A stretch of 64,000 nt of DNA from Rhizobiaceae bacterium (GCA_025698895.1 JAILWO010000001.1:407001-471000), one strand, 5' to 3'. Counted from the stretch's first letter, positions 24,905 to 34,754 are shown. The notes: a model not told the origin generated them from the letters alone. Translations and numbers: made by a program.

Positions 24905-26029
24905 ATGAGCTTCACAGTACGACTTCGTGTTTTCATTGCAAGCGCGCTCGTGATCATACTCGCGGCGGGGGCGGCACAGGCCGGCCCGCGGCTGCTGCTC
25001 GACGCCAAGACCGGCAAGGTGCTCCAGCACAGGCAGGCCTTCGACCGTTGGCATCCGGCCTCGCTGACCAAGCTGATGACGGCCTATGTGACATTTCGCG
25101 CCCTCAAGGCTGGCGAGATCTCGCTGACCTCGGGCGTGCGCATCTCCAAGAACGCGCTCGACGAGCCGCCGAGCAAGATGGCCTATCCGGTCGGCTCGGT
25201 GATGACGATCGATACGGCGCTCAAGATCATCATGGTCAAGTCGGCCAACGACATCGCCACCGCGATCGCCGAAAATGTCGGCAAGGGCGAGGCGAATTTC
25301 GTGGCACGCATGAATGCCGAGGCCGCCCGGCTGGGCATGACCGGCACGCATTACGTCAACGCGCACGGCCTTCACGATCCCGAACAGTACACCACCGCCC
25401 GCGACATGGCGGTGCTTGCCAGCCAGATCCGGCTCGAATTCCCCGAATATGCCGGCTACTTCAACATCGAGGCGATCCAGGCCGGCAAGAACCTCATGCC
25501 GACCTACAACATCCTGATGGGTCGTTTCCCCGGTGCGGACGGCATGAAGACCGGTTTCGTCTGCGCGTCGGGCTTCAATCTGATCGCGTCGGCGACGCGC
25601 GAGGGCCGGCTCCTGATCGCCGTGGTCATGGGCGCGGCCTCCCAGGAGGCGCGCGCGGTGGAAGCCGCCGAACTGCTGCATGACGGCTTCTCGCGGACCG
25701 GCGAGAACGCGGTCTCGATCGCCGCTCTTGCTCCCTATGGCGAGAGGCAGACCGTGGCCACCGACATGCGTGAGGAGATCTGCACCCAGGCGGCGCAATC
25801 CGAGCGCTACGAGCAGCGCGACGAGAACGGCAAGCTCCAGCTCCGCTCGCCTTATGTCGTCGAGCCCGCCGGGCCGCCCGTAGCGGTGGCGGTCAGCCTC
25901 GGCGGGGCGACGGACGAGGGCTGGACACCGCCGCAATATGCCGACGTGCCGATCCCGACGCCGCGGCCGGACTATCGGCCCGAAAGCGCGTCCCTGTCGG
26001 CCGGGCAGGGCGATGCGCTGAAACAGTGA
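24905..26029 (+). CDS. D-alanyl-D-alanine carboxypeptidase (penicillin-binding protein, S11 family)
   Basis: A periplasmic enzyme that trims the terminal D-Ala from peptidoglycan stem peptides, 374 residues. A signal peptide covers residues 1-26 (ending AQA). The three active-site motifs are SLTK at 53-56, SAN at 113-115 and KTG at 215-217. The protein lacks an obvious C-terminal membrane helix and ends in a Pro-rich tail. I chose the ATG at 24905 because it starts the signal peptide; the upstream extension is not signal-like. Confidence 0.92.
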   Translation: MSFTVRLRVFIASALVIILAAGAAQAGPRLLLDAKTGKVLQHRQAFDRWHPASLTKLMTAYVTFRALKAGEISLTSGVRISKNALDEPPSKMAYPVGSVMTIDTALKIIMVKSANDIATAIAENVGKGEANFVARMNAEAARLGMTGTHYVNAHGLHDPEQYTTARDMAVLASQIRLEFPEYAGYFNIEAIQAGKNLMPTYNILMGRFPGADGMKTGFVCASGFNLIASATREGRLLIAVVMGAASQEARAVEAAELLHDGFSRTGENAVSIAALAPYGERQTVATDMREEICTQAAQSERYEQRDENGKLQLRSPYVVEPAGPPVAVAVSLGGATDEGWTPPQYADVPIPTPRPDYRPESASLSAGQGDALKQ

Positions 26030-26062
26030 CCGTTCATGGTGCGGCCAGGGCCTTTCGTGGCT

Positions 26063-27328
26063 CTAGTTAAGCGCCCGCACCACATCCAGGACATCAGGTT
26101 CGGCGCGGCGTCCCTCGAACTCCTCGACGACGCCGAAGGCGCCGCCGTAGCTCCACGTCGCCCAGCCATATCCCCGACGCTCCGCGATCGCGATCATGTC
26201 GGCGACATAGGCCGCGCGCGAGGATGCCGGTACGACCGATGGATTCTCCCATTCCTGCCGGATCATGCCGAACTCGCCCAGATAGATGCTTTCAGGCGCG
26301 ATGCCGTGCCTGTCGGCCCAGGCCGCGACGATCCGGAACGGCCGCTCCAGCGCGGCCTGCAGTTTTTCGGGCGTATCGATCTCGCCGAGCTGCTCGTCGA
26401 GATAGGAAAGCATCCCGTGCCGCCGCGTCCACGGCGCATCGTCGCGGATGCGCCGCCTGATCGCGTCGATGACCTGCGAGCGCCGCGCCGGGTCCATGGC
26501 GTGCGGCGGATAGGTCAGGCCGGTGACGTGGCGGACGAAATCGCCGGCCCACATCGCCCCCTGATGCGTCAGCACGAAGGGCTGGTAGGAGTGGAACGTC
26601 CAGATCACATTGTCGTCGGGAATGCTTGTCGGATCGAGACCCGCCAGCCCCTCCGCGCTGCCGCCGCAGGCGCCCGACAGGATCAGCGTCAGATCGAGCG
26701 CCGAGGATCGTGCCGCCGCGTGGAGGCGCCGAAGCCTGTGCGGCCAGTCGCCCTCCCCCGGTTCGCACGCGCCATGCGGCTCGTTCATCAGTTCCAGAGC
26801 CACCTTCCGGGGGTCTTCGAGTGCCAGTGTGCGGCCCATCCTGCGCACGATCTCGAGATAGGCGTCGAACCGGGCGGGGTCTTCCATGACGCCCGCCATG
26901 CCGATATCGGGATTGTCGTGGCGGGGAAACAAATGAAGGTCGACGATCGCCTTCAGCCCGGCGGCATTGACCGCCCGCGCCGCCTCCAGCACGCCGCGAT
27001 AGAGCCGGTCCCGATAGGGTAGTGTCGCGGACGAAAGGAAGGGCGCCGGATCGACGGGAATGCGCAGATGGTCGAAGCCGGCGGCCTTCAACCCGGCCAG
27101 CCCTTCGGCGCCGACCGTGCCGCGCCATTCAGGAAACGGCGAAAGGGTCTCGGGGTCCGACCAGCTTGGTTCCTCCGGCCAGGTCACCCATGTGTCGAGG
27201 TTGAGCCCGCGCCTGGCCTCGAATGTCGCGGCCCTGGCATCCTGGCCGATCGTCACGGCGAGGAACCCGGCCGCAAGGCAGACGGTCTTGAACAGGGTGG
27301 CCATTGATGCGATCCGGTTCGCGCGCAT
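26063..27328 (-). CDS. Secreted glycoside hydrolase family 5 (cellulase-like)
   Basis: A 421-residue exported retaining glycosidase. A signal peptide spans about residues 9-33 (ending ARA). The two catalytic glutamates of GH5 are recognisable: E183 in LMNEPHG (acid/base) and E352 in YLGEFGM (nucleophile). HLRIPVD and WTFHSYQPFV are other conserved segments. I chose the ATG at 27328 with AGGACG upstream; a second ATG at 27304 just before the signal peptide is possible. It is divergent from ybgC, only 41 bases away. The natural substrate could be cellulose, a beta-glucan or an exopolysaccharide. Confidence 0.87.
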   Translation of the reverse strand: MRANRIASMATLFKTVCLAAGFLAVTIGQDARAATFEARRGLNLDTWVTWPEEPSWSDPETLSPFPEWRGTVGAEGLAGLKAAGFDHLRIPVDPAPFLSSATLPYRDRLYRGVLEAARAVNAAGLKAIVDLHLFPRHDNPDIGMAGVMEDPARFDAYLEIVRRMGRTLALEDPRKVALELMNEPHGACEPGEGDWPHRLRRLHAAARSSALDLTLILSGACGGSAEGLAGLDPTSIPDDNVIWTFHSYQPFVLTHQGAMWAGDFVRHVTGLTYPPHAMDPARRSQVIDAIRRRIRDDAPWTRRHGMLSYLDEQLGEIDTPEKLQAALERPFRIVAAWADRHGIAPESIYLGEFGMIRQEWENPSVVPASSRAAYVADMIAIAERRGYGWATWSYGGAFGVVEEFEGRRAEPDVLDVVRALN

Positions 27329-27369
27329 GGGCGCCGTCCTGACAGCGAAACGGACCGGAGAAAAGCCGA

Positions 27370-27846
27370 ATGACATCGCATGGTGAATCCGAATCCGGCC
27401 AAGCATCCATGATCGCGGGCGAAATGACACCCCTGGGGCATCGCCTCCACGCCCGCGTCTACTATGCTGATACAGACTTCTCGGGCGTGGTCTACCATGC
27501 GCGCTATCTGGAATTCCTGGAACGCGGCCGGTCCGATTTCCTGCGCCTGGCGGGCGTCCATCACAACGAACTCGCCGATGGCAGGCATGGCGAGAAGATC
27601 GTCTGGGTGGTGCGCCGCATGGAGATCGACTTCGTCGCGCCCGCTCGCATCGACGACATACTCACAATCGATACGGTGACCGCCGAAATTTCCGGCGCGC
27701 GCATCGCCATGACGCAGGAGATCCGCCGCGAGGCCGATGTCCTGATCCGCGCCCGCGTCGAAGCGGCTATCATTGGCGAGAGCGGCAGGCCGCGCCGCTT
27801 TCCGAGGGAATGGATCGCAGCCTTCATGCCGCGCGGCGCGACCTGA
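27370..27846 (+). CDS. ybgC: Tol-Pal-associated acyl-CoA thioesterase YbgC
   Basis: A 158-residue hot-dog-fold thioesterase. The family signature (VYYADTDFSGVVYHARYLEF) contains the catalytic Asp, and ERGRSDFLR follows it. YbgC hydrolyses short or medium acyl-CoA or acyl-ACP and is encoded upstream of tolQ in most proteobacteria, as here. A later ATG at 27409 would shorten the non-conserved N-terminus. It starts the envelope-integrity cluster. Confidence 0.93.
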   Translation: MTSHGESESGQASMIAGEMTPLGHRLHARVYYADTDFSGVVYHARYLEFLERGRSDFLRLAGVHHNELADGRHGEKIVWVVRRMEIDFVAPARIDDILTIDTVTAEISGARIAMTQEIRREADVLIRARVEAAIIGESGRPRRFPREWIAAFMPRGAT

Positions 27847-28084
27847 GAATTCAACCCTTTGTTAACCATGACAGTCCATGAATCGGATCGGTAAAATTGC
27901 GCCGATCCGGCGCGCCTTCCTTTCACCAAATTTCGCCCGGAGAAGGCCGGCATACGGCATGATCGGGCGGGGTCAGGGAGGAACCGGGACGGATGTGGAT
28001 CCGCTGCCCGGCGTCGCCGGTTCGATGTGCGACGTTTGAAACACGGGCCGGCCCCTGGCGGCCCCACACAGGAATGCGTGCATC

Positions 28085-28813
28085 ATGGACACGGTAACGC
28101 TTGCTGCGCCCGGCGGTGAACTGTCCCTCTGGTCCCTGTTCTGGCAGGCCGGCTGGGTCGTCAAGCTGGTCATGATCGGCCTTCTGGCCGCATCCGTCTG
28201 GACCTGGGCGATCATCGTCGACAAGCTCGTCGCCTTCGCCCGCATGCGCTCCTCGCTCGACCGGTTCGAGCAGGTATTCTGGTCGGGTCAGCCGCTCGAC
28301 GAGCTCTACCGCACGCTGGCGGAACGCAACAATACCGGCATGGGCGCGATCTTCGTGGCCGCCATGCGCGAATGGAAAAAGAGCTTCGAGCGCGGCGCAA
28401 GGTCACCGATCGCGCTGCAGAGCCGCATCGACAAGGCGATGGATCTGGCGCTGTCGCGCGAATCCGAAAAGCTCGAGGGCAGGCTTGGCTTCCTGGCGAC
28501 GGTCGGTTCGGCCGCGCCGTTCATCGGCCTGTTCGGCACCGTGGTCGGCATCATGACCTCTTTCCAGGCGATCGCGGGCTCGAAATCGACGAACCTGGCC
28601 GTGGTGGCGCCCGGCATCGCCGAGGCGCTGCTGGCCACCGCCTTCGGTCTGCTCGCCGCCATTCCCGCCGTCGTGGCCTACAACAAGCTGTCGTCGGACG
28701 CGGGCAAGCTGACGCTGCGCATGGAAGGTTTCTCGGACGAGTTCTCGGCGATCCTGTCGCGCCAGATCGACGAGAAGGTCGCCCAGCAGCCGCAACACCA
28801 GCGCGCGGCCTGA
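28085..28813 (+). CDS. tolQ: Tol-Pal system inner-membrane protein TolQ
   Basis: A MotA/TolQ/ExbB-family proton-channel subunit, 242 residues with three membrane helices: one near residues 19-40 and two (about 140-160 and 172-195) in the conserved LATVGSAAPFIGLFGTVVGI and EALLATAFGLLAAIPAVVAY region. With TolR it uses the proton gradient to energise TolA during outer-membrane constriction at division. It is followed by tolR after 15 bases. The 238-base gap after ybgC probably holds a promoter, though no clear -35/-10 pair stood out. Confidence 0.97.
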   Translation: MDTVTLAAPGGELSLWSLFWQAGWVVKLVMIGLLAASVWTWAIIVDKLVAFARMRSSLDRFEQVFWSGQPLDELYRTLAERNNTGMGAIFVAAMREWKKSFERGARSPIALQSRIDKAMDLALSRESEKLEGRLGFLATVGSAAPFIGLFGTVVGIMTSFQAIAGSKSTNLAVVAPGIAEALLATAFGLLAAIPAVVAYNKLSSDAGKLTLRMEGFSDEFSAILSRQIDEKVAQQPQHQRAA

Positions 28814-28828
28814 CCGGAGAGCGGCCCA

Positions 28829-29278
28829 ATGGCGATGTCGATCTCACAGGGCAGTACACGCGGACACCGCAGACGCGGCCGCCGGCATCACGCGCTGATG
28901 TCGGAGATAAACGTCACGCCCTTCGTGGACGTGATGCTGGTGCTGCTGATCGTCTTCATGGTCGCCGCCCCGCTGCTGACCGTCGGCGTGCCGATCGAAC
29001 TGCCGGAGACCCGGGCGAACGCGCTCAACTCCGACACCCAGCCGATCACCGTGTCGGTCAATCCCCAGGGGCAGATCTATCTCCAGGAAACCGAGATCGC
29101 TCTCGACGAGATCGTGCCTAAGCTGGAGGCAATCGCGCAGACCGGATACGAGGAGCGCATCTATGTGCGCGGCGACCGCGATGCCGACTACGGCACCGTC
29201 ATGCGGGTCATGGCGCGCATCTCGTCGGCGGGCTTCCGCAATCTCGGCCTAGTAACCCTCCAGGAAGAGGAGCGGTAG
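28829..29278 (+). CDS. tolR: Tol-Pal system protein TolR
   Basis: An ExbD/TolR-family protein of 149 residues with a single N-terminal membrane helix and a periplasmic domain. The helix begins INVTPFVDVMLVLLIVFMV, with the conserved proton-path aspartate at D34. A basic cytoplasmic tail (RGHRRRGRRHH) precedes it. It pairs with TolQ as the stator-like energiser of TolA. Confidence 0.96.
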   Translation: MAMSISQGSTRGHRRRGRRHHALMSEINVTPFVDVMLVLLIVFMVAAPLLTVGVPIELPETRANALNSDTQPITVSVNPQGQIYLQETEIALDEIVPKLEAIAQTGYEERIYVRGDRDADYGTVMRVMARISSAGFRNLGLVTLQEEER

Positions 29279-29284
29279 CAAGCC

Positions 29285-30334
29285 ATGCGGGCCGGCCTGC
29301 CCACATCGCTTCTGCTGCACGTGGCCGTCATCGGATTCGGTCTCGTGTCGCTGAGCGCGCCGCGCGGCCACGAAGTCGCCGACGTCGAGGCGTTGCCGGT
29401 CGACATCATCCCGATGGAATCGATCACCCAGGTCCAGCGCGGCGAACGCGAGGCGCCGATGGCCGAACGGCCCGCGCCGACGCCCACGACCCGGCCTGAA
29501 ATCGTGCCGGACGCCACAGAGGTGGGTGAGGCCAAGGTCGACAGCAAGCCGACACCACAGCCCGAGGAAGCGCCGCGCCCGGTGGAAACCGCCGCCGCGC
29601 CGCCGGAGCCGAAGCCGGCGCCAAAGGCGGAGCCCACGCCCCAGCCCGAACCCGAGCCGGCGCCGCGCGCCGAGCCGGAACCGGTTCCGGCCACGGAGGC
29701 CACGCCCGAGCCTCAGCCGCAACAGGAGGTCGCGCCCGACCCGGTCGAGCAGTCCGACGTCGCGGAGGCGCCGGATCCGAACGCGGTCCCGCTGCCCAGC
29801 ACCGCCCCGACTCCGCAGGCGCGCCCGCAGCCGCCGCGCGCACAGACCGCGAAGGCGCCCGAGCGCCGTGACGCCGAGCGGCCAGCGCCGGAACGCACTC
29901 CCCCCAAGCAGGCCGAGGACGAGAAATTCGACTTCGACCAGGTCGCGGCGCTGCTCAACAAGCAAAAGCCGACCGGCGGGGGCGCCCAGCGATCCACCGA
30001 GCAGGCCTCGCTCGGCGGCCGCGAGACAACCGGACAAACGCTGAGCCAGGGCGAGATGGACGCGCTGCGCAATCAGCTGAGCGGCTGCTGGAACATCCCG
30101 GCGGGCGCGGAAAATGTCGAGGGGCTGCGTGCCTCGGTCGAGTTCGCGGTCAACAGTTCCGGACGGGTGGACGGCGCGCCGCGTGTGATTTCCTCGAGCG
30201 GGCATCGCCAGTTCGACGACAGCGCGGTTCGCGCGGTCCAGATCTGTGATACGCGCGGCCTCAACCTGCCCCAGGGCAAGGAAGAGGTCTGGTCGCGGAT
30301 CATCGTCAACTTCGACCCGAGCGACATGTTCTAG
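29285..30334 (+). CDS. tolA: Cell envelope protein TolA
   Basis: A 349-residue protein anchored by an N-terminal helix (about 8-24). A long Pro/Glu/Ala-rich extended segment (about 55-220) spans the periplasm, and a C-terminal TolA/TonB-like domain (about 250-349) contains GCWNIPAGAENVEGLRASV and SSGHRQFDDSAVRAV. The Pro-rich linker replaces the Ala/Lys/Glu helix of E. coli TolA, as is common in alphaproteobacteria. It transmits force from TolQR to Pal and TolB and sits 6 bases after tolR. Confidence 0.93.
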   Translation: MRAGLPTSLLLHVAVIGFGLVSLSAPRGHEVADVEALPVDIIPMESITQVQRGEREAPMAERPAPTPTTRPEIVPDATEVGEAKVDSKPTPQPEEAPRPVETAAAPPEPKPAPKAEPTPQPEPEPAPRAEPEPVPATEATPEPQPQQEVAPDPVEQSDVAEAPDPNAVPLPSTAPTPQARPQPPRAQTAKAPERRDAERPAPERTPPKQAEDEKFDFDQVAALLNKQKPTGGGAQRSTEQASLGGRETTGQTLSQGEMDALRNQLSGCWNIPAGAENVEGLRASVEFAVNSSGRVDGAPRVISSSGHRQFDDSAVRAVQICDTRGLNLPQGKEEVWSRIIVNFDPSDMF

Positions 30335-30380
30335 CCGTATTGACCCGTAAGTGCGGGGCAAAAGGGGAAGGTTTTCCTGT

Positions 30381-31700
30381 ATGCGACAGCTTTTGAAGAC
30401 GACGATGATCATCGCCGCCGTGACGCTCGGCATCGCCGCCGCGATCGCGCCGGCGCGGGCCGTGGTCGAGATCGACATCAATCGCGGCGTCGTCGAGCCG
30501 CTGCCGATCGCGATCACCGAATTCCTGTCGGGCAACGGCGTCGGAGCGGAGATCTCGTCGATCGTCGAGGCGGACCTGAAACGGTCCGGCCTGTTCGCGC
30601 CGATCGGGAAAGACGCTTTCATCGAGAAGATTTCCAATCCCGATGCCGCGCCGCGCTTCGAGGACTGGAAGGTCATCAACGCGCAGGCGCTGGTGACCGG
30701 GCGGGTGAGCCAGGAGGCGGATGGCCGGCTGCGGGCGGAATTCCGCCTGTGGGACGTGTTCGGGGGCCAGCAGCTGATCGGCGAGCAGTTCTTCGCCCAG
30801 CCGGCCAACAAGCGCCGCATCGCTCATATCATCGCCGACACGATCTATGAGCGCCTCACCGGCGAAAAGGGCTATTTCGACACGCGCATCGTCTTCGTCG
30901 ACGAAAGCGGCCCCAAGACCGACCGCAAGAAGCGGCTGGCCATCATGGACCAGGACGGCGCCGACGTGCGCTTCCTTACCGACGGCCGGTCGATCGCGCT
31001 GACACCGCGCTTTTCACCGAGCCGCCAGGAAATCACCTATATGTCCTATGAGAGCGGCCAGCCGCAGGTCTATCTGCTGCAGATCGAGACCGGGCAGCGC
31101 GAGCTCGTCGGCAATTTCCCCGGCATGACCTTCGCGCCGCGTTTCTCGCCGGACGGGCAGAAGGTCATCTTCAGCCTTCTGCGCGATGACGGCAACTCCA
31201 ACATCTTTACGATGGATCTGAGGAGCCGCAACACCACACGGCTGACGAATTCCAATGCGATCGACACCTCGCCATCCTATTCGCCGAACAGCAGCCAGAT
31301 CGTGTTCACCTCCGACCGTGGCGGCCAGCCGCAGATCTATGTCATGGGCGCGGACGGCTCCGGCCAGAACCGCATCTCTTTCGGCGGCGGCTCCTATTCG
31401 ACCCCCGTCTGGTCGCCGCGCGGCGATCTGATCGCCTTTACCAAGCAGACCGGCGGAGAGTTCCAGATCGGCGTCATGCGCACCGACGGATCGGGGGAAC
31501 GCATCCTGACCTCCGGCTTCCTGCAGGAAGGGCCGACATGGGCACCGAACGGCCGCGTCATCATGTTCTTCAGGCAGAAGGCCGGCGCCGGTGGCCCCAC
31601 GCTTCATTCGATCGACCTGACCGGGCGCAACGAGCAGGCCATTCCAACGCCCAATTTCGCTTCCGACCCCGCCTGGTCGCCGCTTCTTAATGGCGGCTGA
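30381..31700 (+). CDS. tolB: Tol-Pal system beta-propeller protein TolB
   Basis: A 439-residue periplasmic protein with a signal peptide (residues 1-27, ARA before VVEID). An N-terminal alpha/beta domain contains [11 protein letters not shown], and a six-bladed propeller follows with repeated [22 protein letters not shown] and [11 protein letters not shown] blades. It binds Pal and TolA. I chose the ATG at 30381 because it begins the signal peptide; the ORF opens 30 bases earlier. Confidence 0.97.
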   Translation: MRQLLKTTMIIAAVTLGIAAAIAPARAVVEIDINRGVVEPLPIAITEFLSGNGVGAEISSIVEADLKRSGLFAPIGKDAFIEKISNPDAAPRFEDWKVINAQALVTGRVSQEADGRLRAEFRLWDVFGGQQLIGEQFFAQPANKRRIAHIIADTIYERLTGEKGYFDTRIVFVDESGPKTDRKKRLAIMDQDGADVRFLTDGRSIALTPRFSPSRQEITYMSYESGQPQVYLLQIETGQRELVGNFPGMTFAPRFSPDGQKVIFSLLRDDGNSNIFTMDLRSRNTTRLTNSNAIDTSPSYSPNSSQIVFTSDRGGQPQIYVMGADGSGQNRISFGGGSYSTPVWSPRGDLIAFTKQTGGEFQIGVMRTDGSGERILTSGFLQEGPTWAPNGRVIMFFRQKAGAGGPTLHSIDLTGRNEQAIPTPNFASDPAWSPLLNGG

Positions 31701-31882
31701 GCCCGTGTCGGGAAAATGCCCCGTTAGCGCCTCAATTTGGCCGTTCACGCGGCGCAGGGCGCCAAGAGGTTGAACGGCGCGCATCGTATTCACCAATTGC
31801 TAACCATATCGGTTGGGCGGCGGTTAACCGCGATGTGGTTACTGACCTTTCAACAACTTCGCTAAACTCCAAAGGAGCGGTC

Positions 31883-32386
31883 ATGGGCCGTATCTCGAGA
31901 CTGACCCTCAATCCGGCCATGCTCATCCTGGCCCTCATGCTGGCCGTCGCGGGCTGCGCCAACAAGCAGACGCCGAACACGGCGGCCGACCTCGGGCTCG
32001 GCGGCGGCTCGGCCACGCCCGGTTCCCCGCAGGATTTCACCGTCAATGTCGGCGACCGGATCTTCTTCGACACCGATTCCTCCTCCATCCGCGCCGACGC
32101 ACAGCAGACGCTGACCCGTCAGGCGCAGTGGCTGGGCCAGTATCCCAACTACCAGATCACCATCGAGGGCCATGCCGACGAGCGCGGCACGCGCGAATAC
32201 AACCTGGCGCTGGGCGCGCGCCGCGCCGCCGCCACCCGCGACTTCCTCGTCTCGAGAGGTGTTCCGGCCAACCGCATGCGAACCATATCCTACGGCAAGG
32301 AGCGCCCGGTCGCTGTCTGCGACGACATCTCCTGCTGGTCGCAGAACCGCCGCGCCGTCACGGTCCTGCAGGGCGCCGGCAGCTGA
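31883..32386 (+). CDS. pal: Peptidoglycan-associated lipoprotein Pal
   Basis: A 167-residue outer-membrane lipoprotein. The lipobox LAVAGC gives lipidation at C25. The OmpA-like peptidoglycan-binding domain covers about 60-167, with FDTDSSSIRADAQ, IEGHADERGTREYN and NRRAV. It tethers the outer membrane to peptidoglycan and is cycled by TolB and TolA. The ATG at 31883 follows AAAGGAG. A separate promoter in the 182-base gap after tolB is likely, since pal is usually needed at high level. Confidence 0.97.
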   Translation: MGRISRLTLNPAMLILALMLAVAGCANKQTPNTAADLGLGGGSATPGSPQDFTVNVGDRIFFDTDSSSIRADAQQTLTRQAQWLGQYPNYQITIEGHADERGTREYNLALGARRAAATRDFLVSRGVPANRMRTISYGKERPVAVCDDISCWSQNRRAVTVLQGAGS

Positions 32387-32412
32387 GGCAATTCGGCAAC
32401 ACCGGTTACGAG

Positions 32413-32437
32413 AGGCGGCCCCAGGGCCGCCTTTTTC
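32413..32437 (+). terminator. Rho-independent terminator after pal
   Basis: AGGCGGCC, loop CCAG, GGCCGCCT and then TTTT form a perfect 8-bp GC-rich stem with a T-tract, 27 bases after the pal stop. It separates pal from cpoB, so cpoB expression must come from read-through or its own promoter. Confidence 0.88.
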
Positions 32438-32546
32438 GTCTGGCCGGCCCGACCTGCCAAGATTTGGCCGAACTCGCCGCCAGTGGTAGAAGGCGAACCG
32501 CGCGTGCCGAAGGGTGCGGCGCCGCGACGACAATTCGAGACCTGCT

Positions 32547-33470
32547 ATGATCAGACGATTTCTTCCATGCGCCACGACGGCGCTTGCCCTTGCCATTGCC
32601 GGGAATGCCGCGGCCGAAAGTGCCGGCCCGTACGCGGTGCCGATGCCGTCCCTTCCCGGACATGCCCTGACCGACACGGGGTCCGTGATCGTCGCGCAAG
32701 CCGGCGATCCGCGCGTGACCCAGCTCGAGGAGCAGGTGCGCCAGCTCAACGGGCTGGTCGAGGAACTGAACTTCCAGATCCTCCAGATGCAGGAGCAGAT
32801 CCGCAAGATGCAGGAGGACAACGAGTTCCGCCTGCAGCAACTGGAGGAGCGCTCGGGCATCGAAGCGCCCGACGGTCAGGCCACCGCCAGTTCGACACCA
32901 TCGGGCGGGCCGAGCCTGCCCAATGATTCGATCGACATGCCGACCGCCGACCAGGGCGGATCGGCCGATCGCGGCGCGCCGCCGCGCAATTTCGGCACCA
33001 TCACCTTCGATGCCGACGGCAATGCCAGCGGCGCGGGCCTGCCCGACCCGTCGACCGACGATCGCGTGGCCGCGCTGCCGCAAGCCGGCAGTGAGGAGGA
33101 AGCCTACCGCAACGCCTACGAATTCATCCTTTCGGGCGACTATCCGACCGCTGAAGCCGGATTTCGCGACTATCTGGACACATATCCCGACGGCAATCGG
33201 GCGGCCGACGCGAATTTCTGGCTCGGCGAGGCCCTGCTCGGCCAGAACAAGCCGCGCGACGCCGCGGAGGTGTTCCTTGCCGCCAGCCGCGACTATCCGC
33301 AATCGTCCAAGGCGCCCGACATGCTGCTGAAGCTCGGCATTTCGCTGGCCGCGATGAACCAGAAGGAGATCGCCTGCGCCACCTTCCAGGAAATCGGCCA
33401 GCGCTATCCGGACGCTTCCTCGCAGCTTAAGGAACGCGTCGAACGCGAGCGCCAGACCGCCGGCTGCTAG
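32547..33470 (+). CDS. cpoB: Cell division coordinator CpoB (YbgF)
   Basis: A 307-residue periplasmic protein with a signal peptide (residues 1-23). An N-terminal trimerising coiled coil follows at about 56-100 (TQLEEQVRQLNGLVEELNFQ and more). A variable linker leads to C-terminal TPR repeats (about 190-305) with YRNAYEFILSGDYPTAEAGF and FWLGEALLGQNKPRDAAEVF. CpoB coordinates peptidoglycan synthesis with Tol-driven outer-membrane constriction. The start at 32547 suits the signal peptide, although its ribosome-binding site is weak. Confidence 0.93.
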   Translation: MIRRFLPCATTALALAIAGNAAAESAGPYAVPMPSLPGHALTDTGSVIVAQAGDPRVTQLEEQVRQLNGLVEELNFQILQMQEQIRKMQEDNEFRLQQLEERSGIEAPDGQATASSTPSGGPSLPNDSIDMPTADQGGSADRGAPPRNFGTITFDADGNASGAGLPDPSTDDRVAALPQAGSEEEAYRNAYEFILSGDYPTAEAGFRDYLDTYPDGNRAADANFWLGEALLGQNKPRDAAEVFLAASRDYPQSSKAPDMLLKLGISLAAMNQKEIACATFQEIGQRYPDASSQLKERVERERQTAGC

Positions 33471-33476
33471 AGCAAG

Positions 33477-34754
33477 ATGCCGGGCGACCGCCCCGCCAAT
33501 TCCGCGAAGACACCTTTCGACGAACTCGAACCGGGCTCCCGCTCCGCCATCGTGGCCGCCGTGTCGGGTGGAAGCGATTCGCTTGCGCTGCTCGTGCTGC
33601 TCAATGATTGGCTGGCCGGCGATCCCGTCGACCTGCTCGCCGTGACTGTCGATCACGGCCTGCGACCCGAATCGGCGGCCGAAGCCGAAGCCGTCGCGCG
33701 ATTTTGCGCCCGGCTCGGAATTCGGCACCGCACGATGCGCTGGACCGGCGCCAAACCGGCGACAGGCATCGCGGAGGCCGCGCGGCTCGCGCGCTACCGT
33801 CTGCTCGCCGAAGCCGCTGAAATGGCCGGTACCGATCTTGTATTGACCGGCCACACCGCCGACGACCTCGCCGAAACCGTGGCGATGCGCGCCGCGCGCG
33901 GCGACGGCGCCGGCACGGCCGGCATGGCGCCCGCCACACTTTACGAGAACCGCGTCTGGTTCGTCCGGCCGCTGCTTGGCACGCGCCGCGTCGCACTCCA
34001 GTCGCTGCTGCGGGAGCGCGGCATCGACTGGGTCAGCGATCCCACCAACGAAGACCCGCGCTTCGAGCGGGCGCGTCTGCGCAAGCAGATCACCGCCGAC
34101 GATCACGACCGGCTGATCGAGCAGGCGCGTGGTGCGGCCCTTCGGCGCACTGAACTGGTAATCGCGGCGGCAAGGCTGATCGAGACGGCCGCCGACATGC
34201 CCTCCCCCGGGCTGATCCGTCTCGATCGGGGTCGCCTGAACGACGCTCCGCTCGCCGAAGCGGTTCACGCGCTTCGGCTTCTTCTGGCCACCGTCGGGGG
34301 ACGCGAATACCTGCTCGACCCGGCGCGTACGGCGGCACTGTTGACGGCGCTCACGGCGTCCCGCCAACGCAGGGCCATTGCCGGAACCAATGTCGAGGCA
34401 CGCGGCGAAACAGTCTTTCTCTGGCGCGAGTGGCGCGGGGATGGGCCTCGCCCCGTGGAGATCAACCAGGGAAACGGGATTTTCGACGGCCGCTTTCGCC
34501 TCTCGGGCCCGCCCGGCACGAGGGTCGCGCCGCGCGGAAAGAATACCGACCCGGTTGGACCGGTCCCGCGGGACGTGCCGCCGGCGATCGCCCGGGCCGC
34601 GCTGGCCTGCGAACCCCTACTGCCGACGGGAACCCGCGCCGAGCGCATCCTCCCGCCATACCGCCTTTTGCTGCCCTCGTTCGACCTCCGCGCGGCCGGC
34701 GCGCTGGCGCGGCTTTTCGGGGCAGCACCACCGGCCGATTCGCCCTTGTGCTGA
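33477..34754 (+). CDS. tilS: tRNA(Ile)-lysidine synthetase TilS
   Basis: A 425-residue ATP-dependent enzyme that converts C34 of the CAU-anticodon tRNA-Ile to lysidine, so that it reads AUA. The PP-loop SGGSDS is at residues 30-35, and LTGHTADDLAET and RPLLGTRR are further N-type ATPase features. It starts 6 bases after the cpoB stop. It is an essential gene in most bacteria and commonly precedes ftsH in alphaproteobacteria. Confidence 0.95.
   Translation: MPGDRPANSAKTPFDELEPGSRSAIVAAVSGGSDSLALLVLLNDWLAGDPVDLLAVTVDHGLRPESAAEAEAVARFCARLGIRHRTMRWTGAKPATGIAEAARLARYRLLAEAAEMAGTDLVLTGHTADDLAETVAMRAARGDGAGTAGMAPATLYENRVWFVRPLLGTRRVALQSLLRERGIDWVSDPTNEDPRFERARLRKQITADDHDRLIEQARGAALRRTELVIAAARLIETAADMPSPGLIRLDRGRLNDAPLAEAVHALRLLLATVGGREYLLDPARTAALLTALTASRQRRAIAGTNVEARGETVFLWREWRGDGPRPVEINQGNGIFDGRFRLSGPPGTRVAPRGKNTDPVGPVPRDVPPAIARAALACEPLLPTGTRAERILPPYRLLLPSFDLRAAGALARLFGAAPPADSPLC

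Noticed and set aside
32406-34367. 653-codon ORF on the minus strand over cpoB and tilS
   Set aside because: Antisense shadow of two well-supported genes caused by high GC at third positions; no domain visible.
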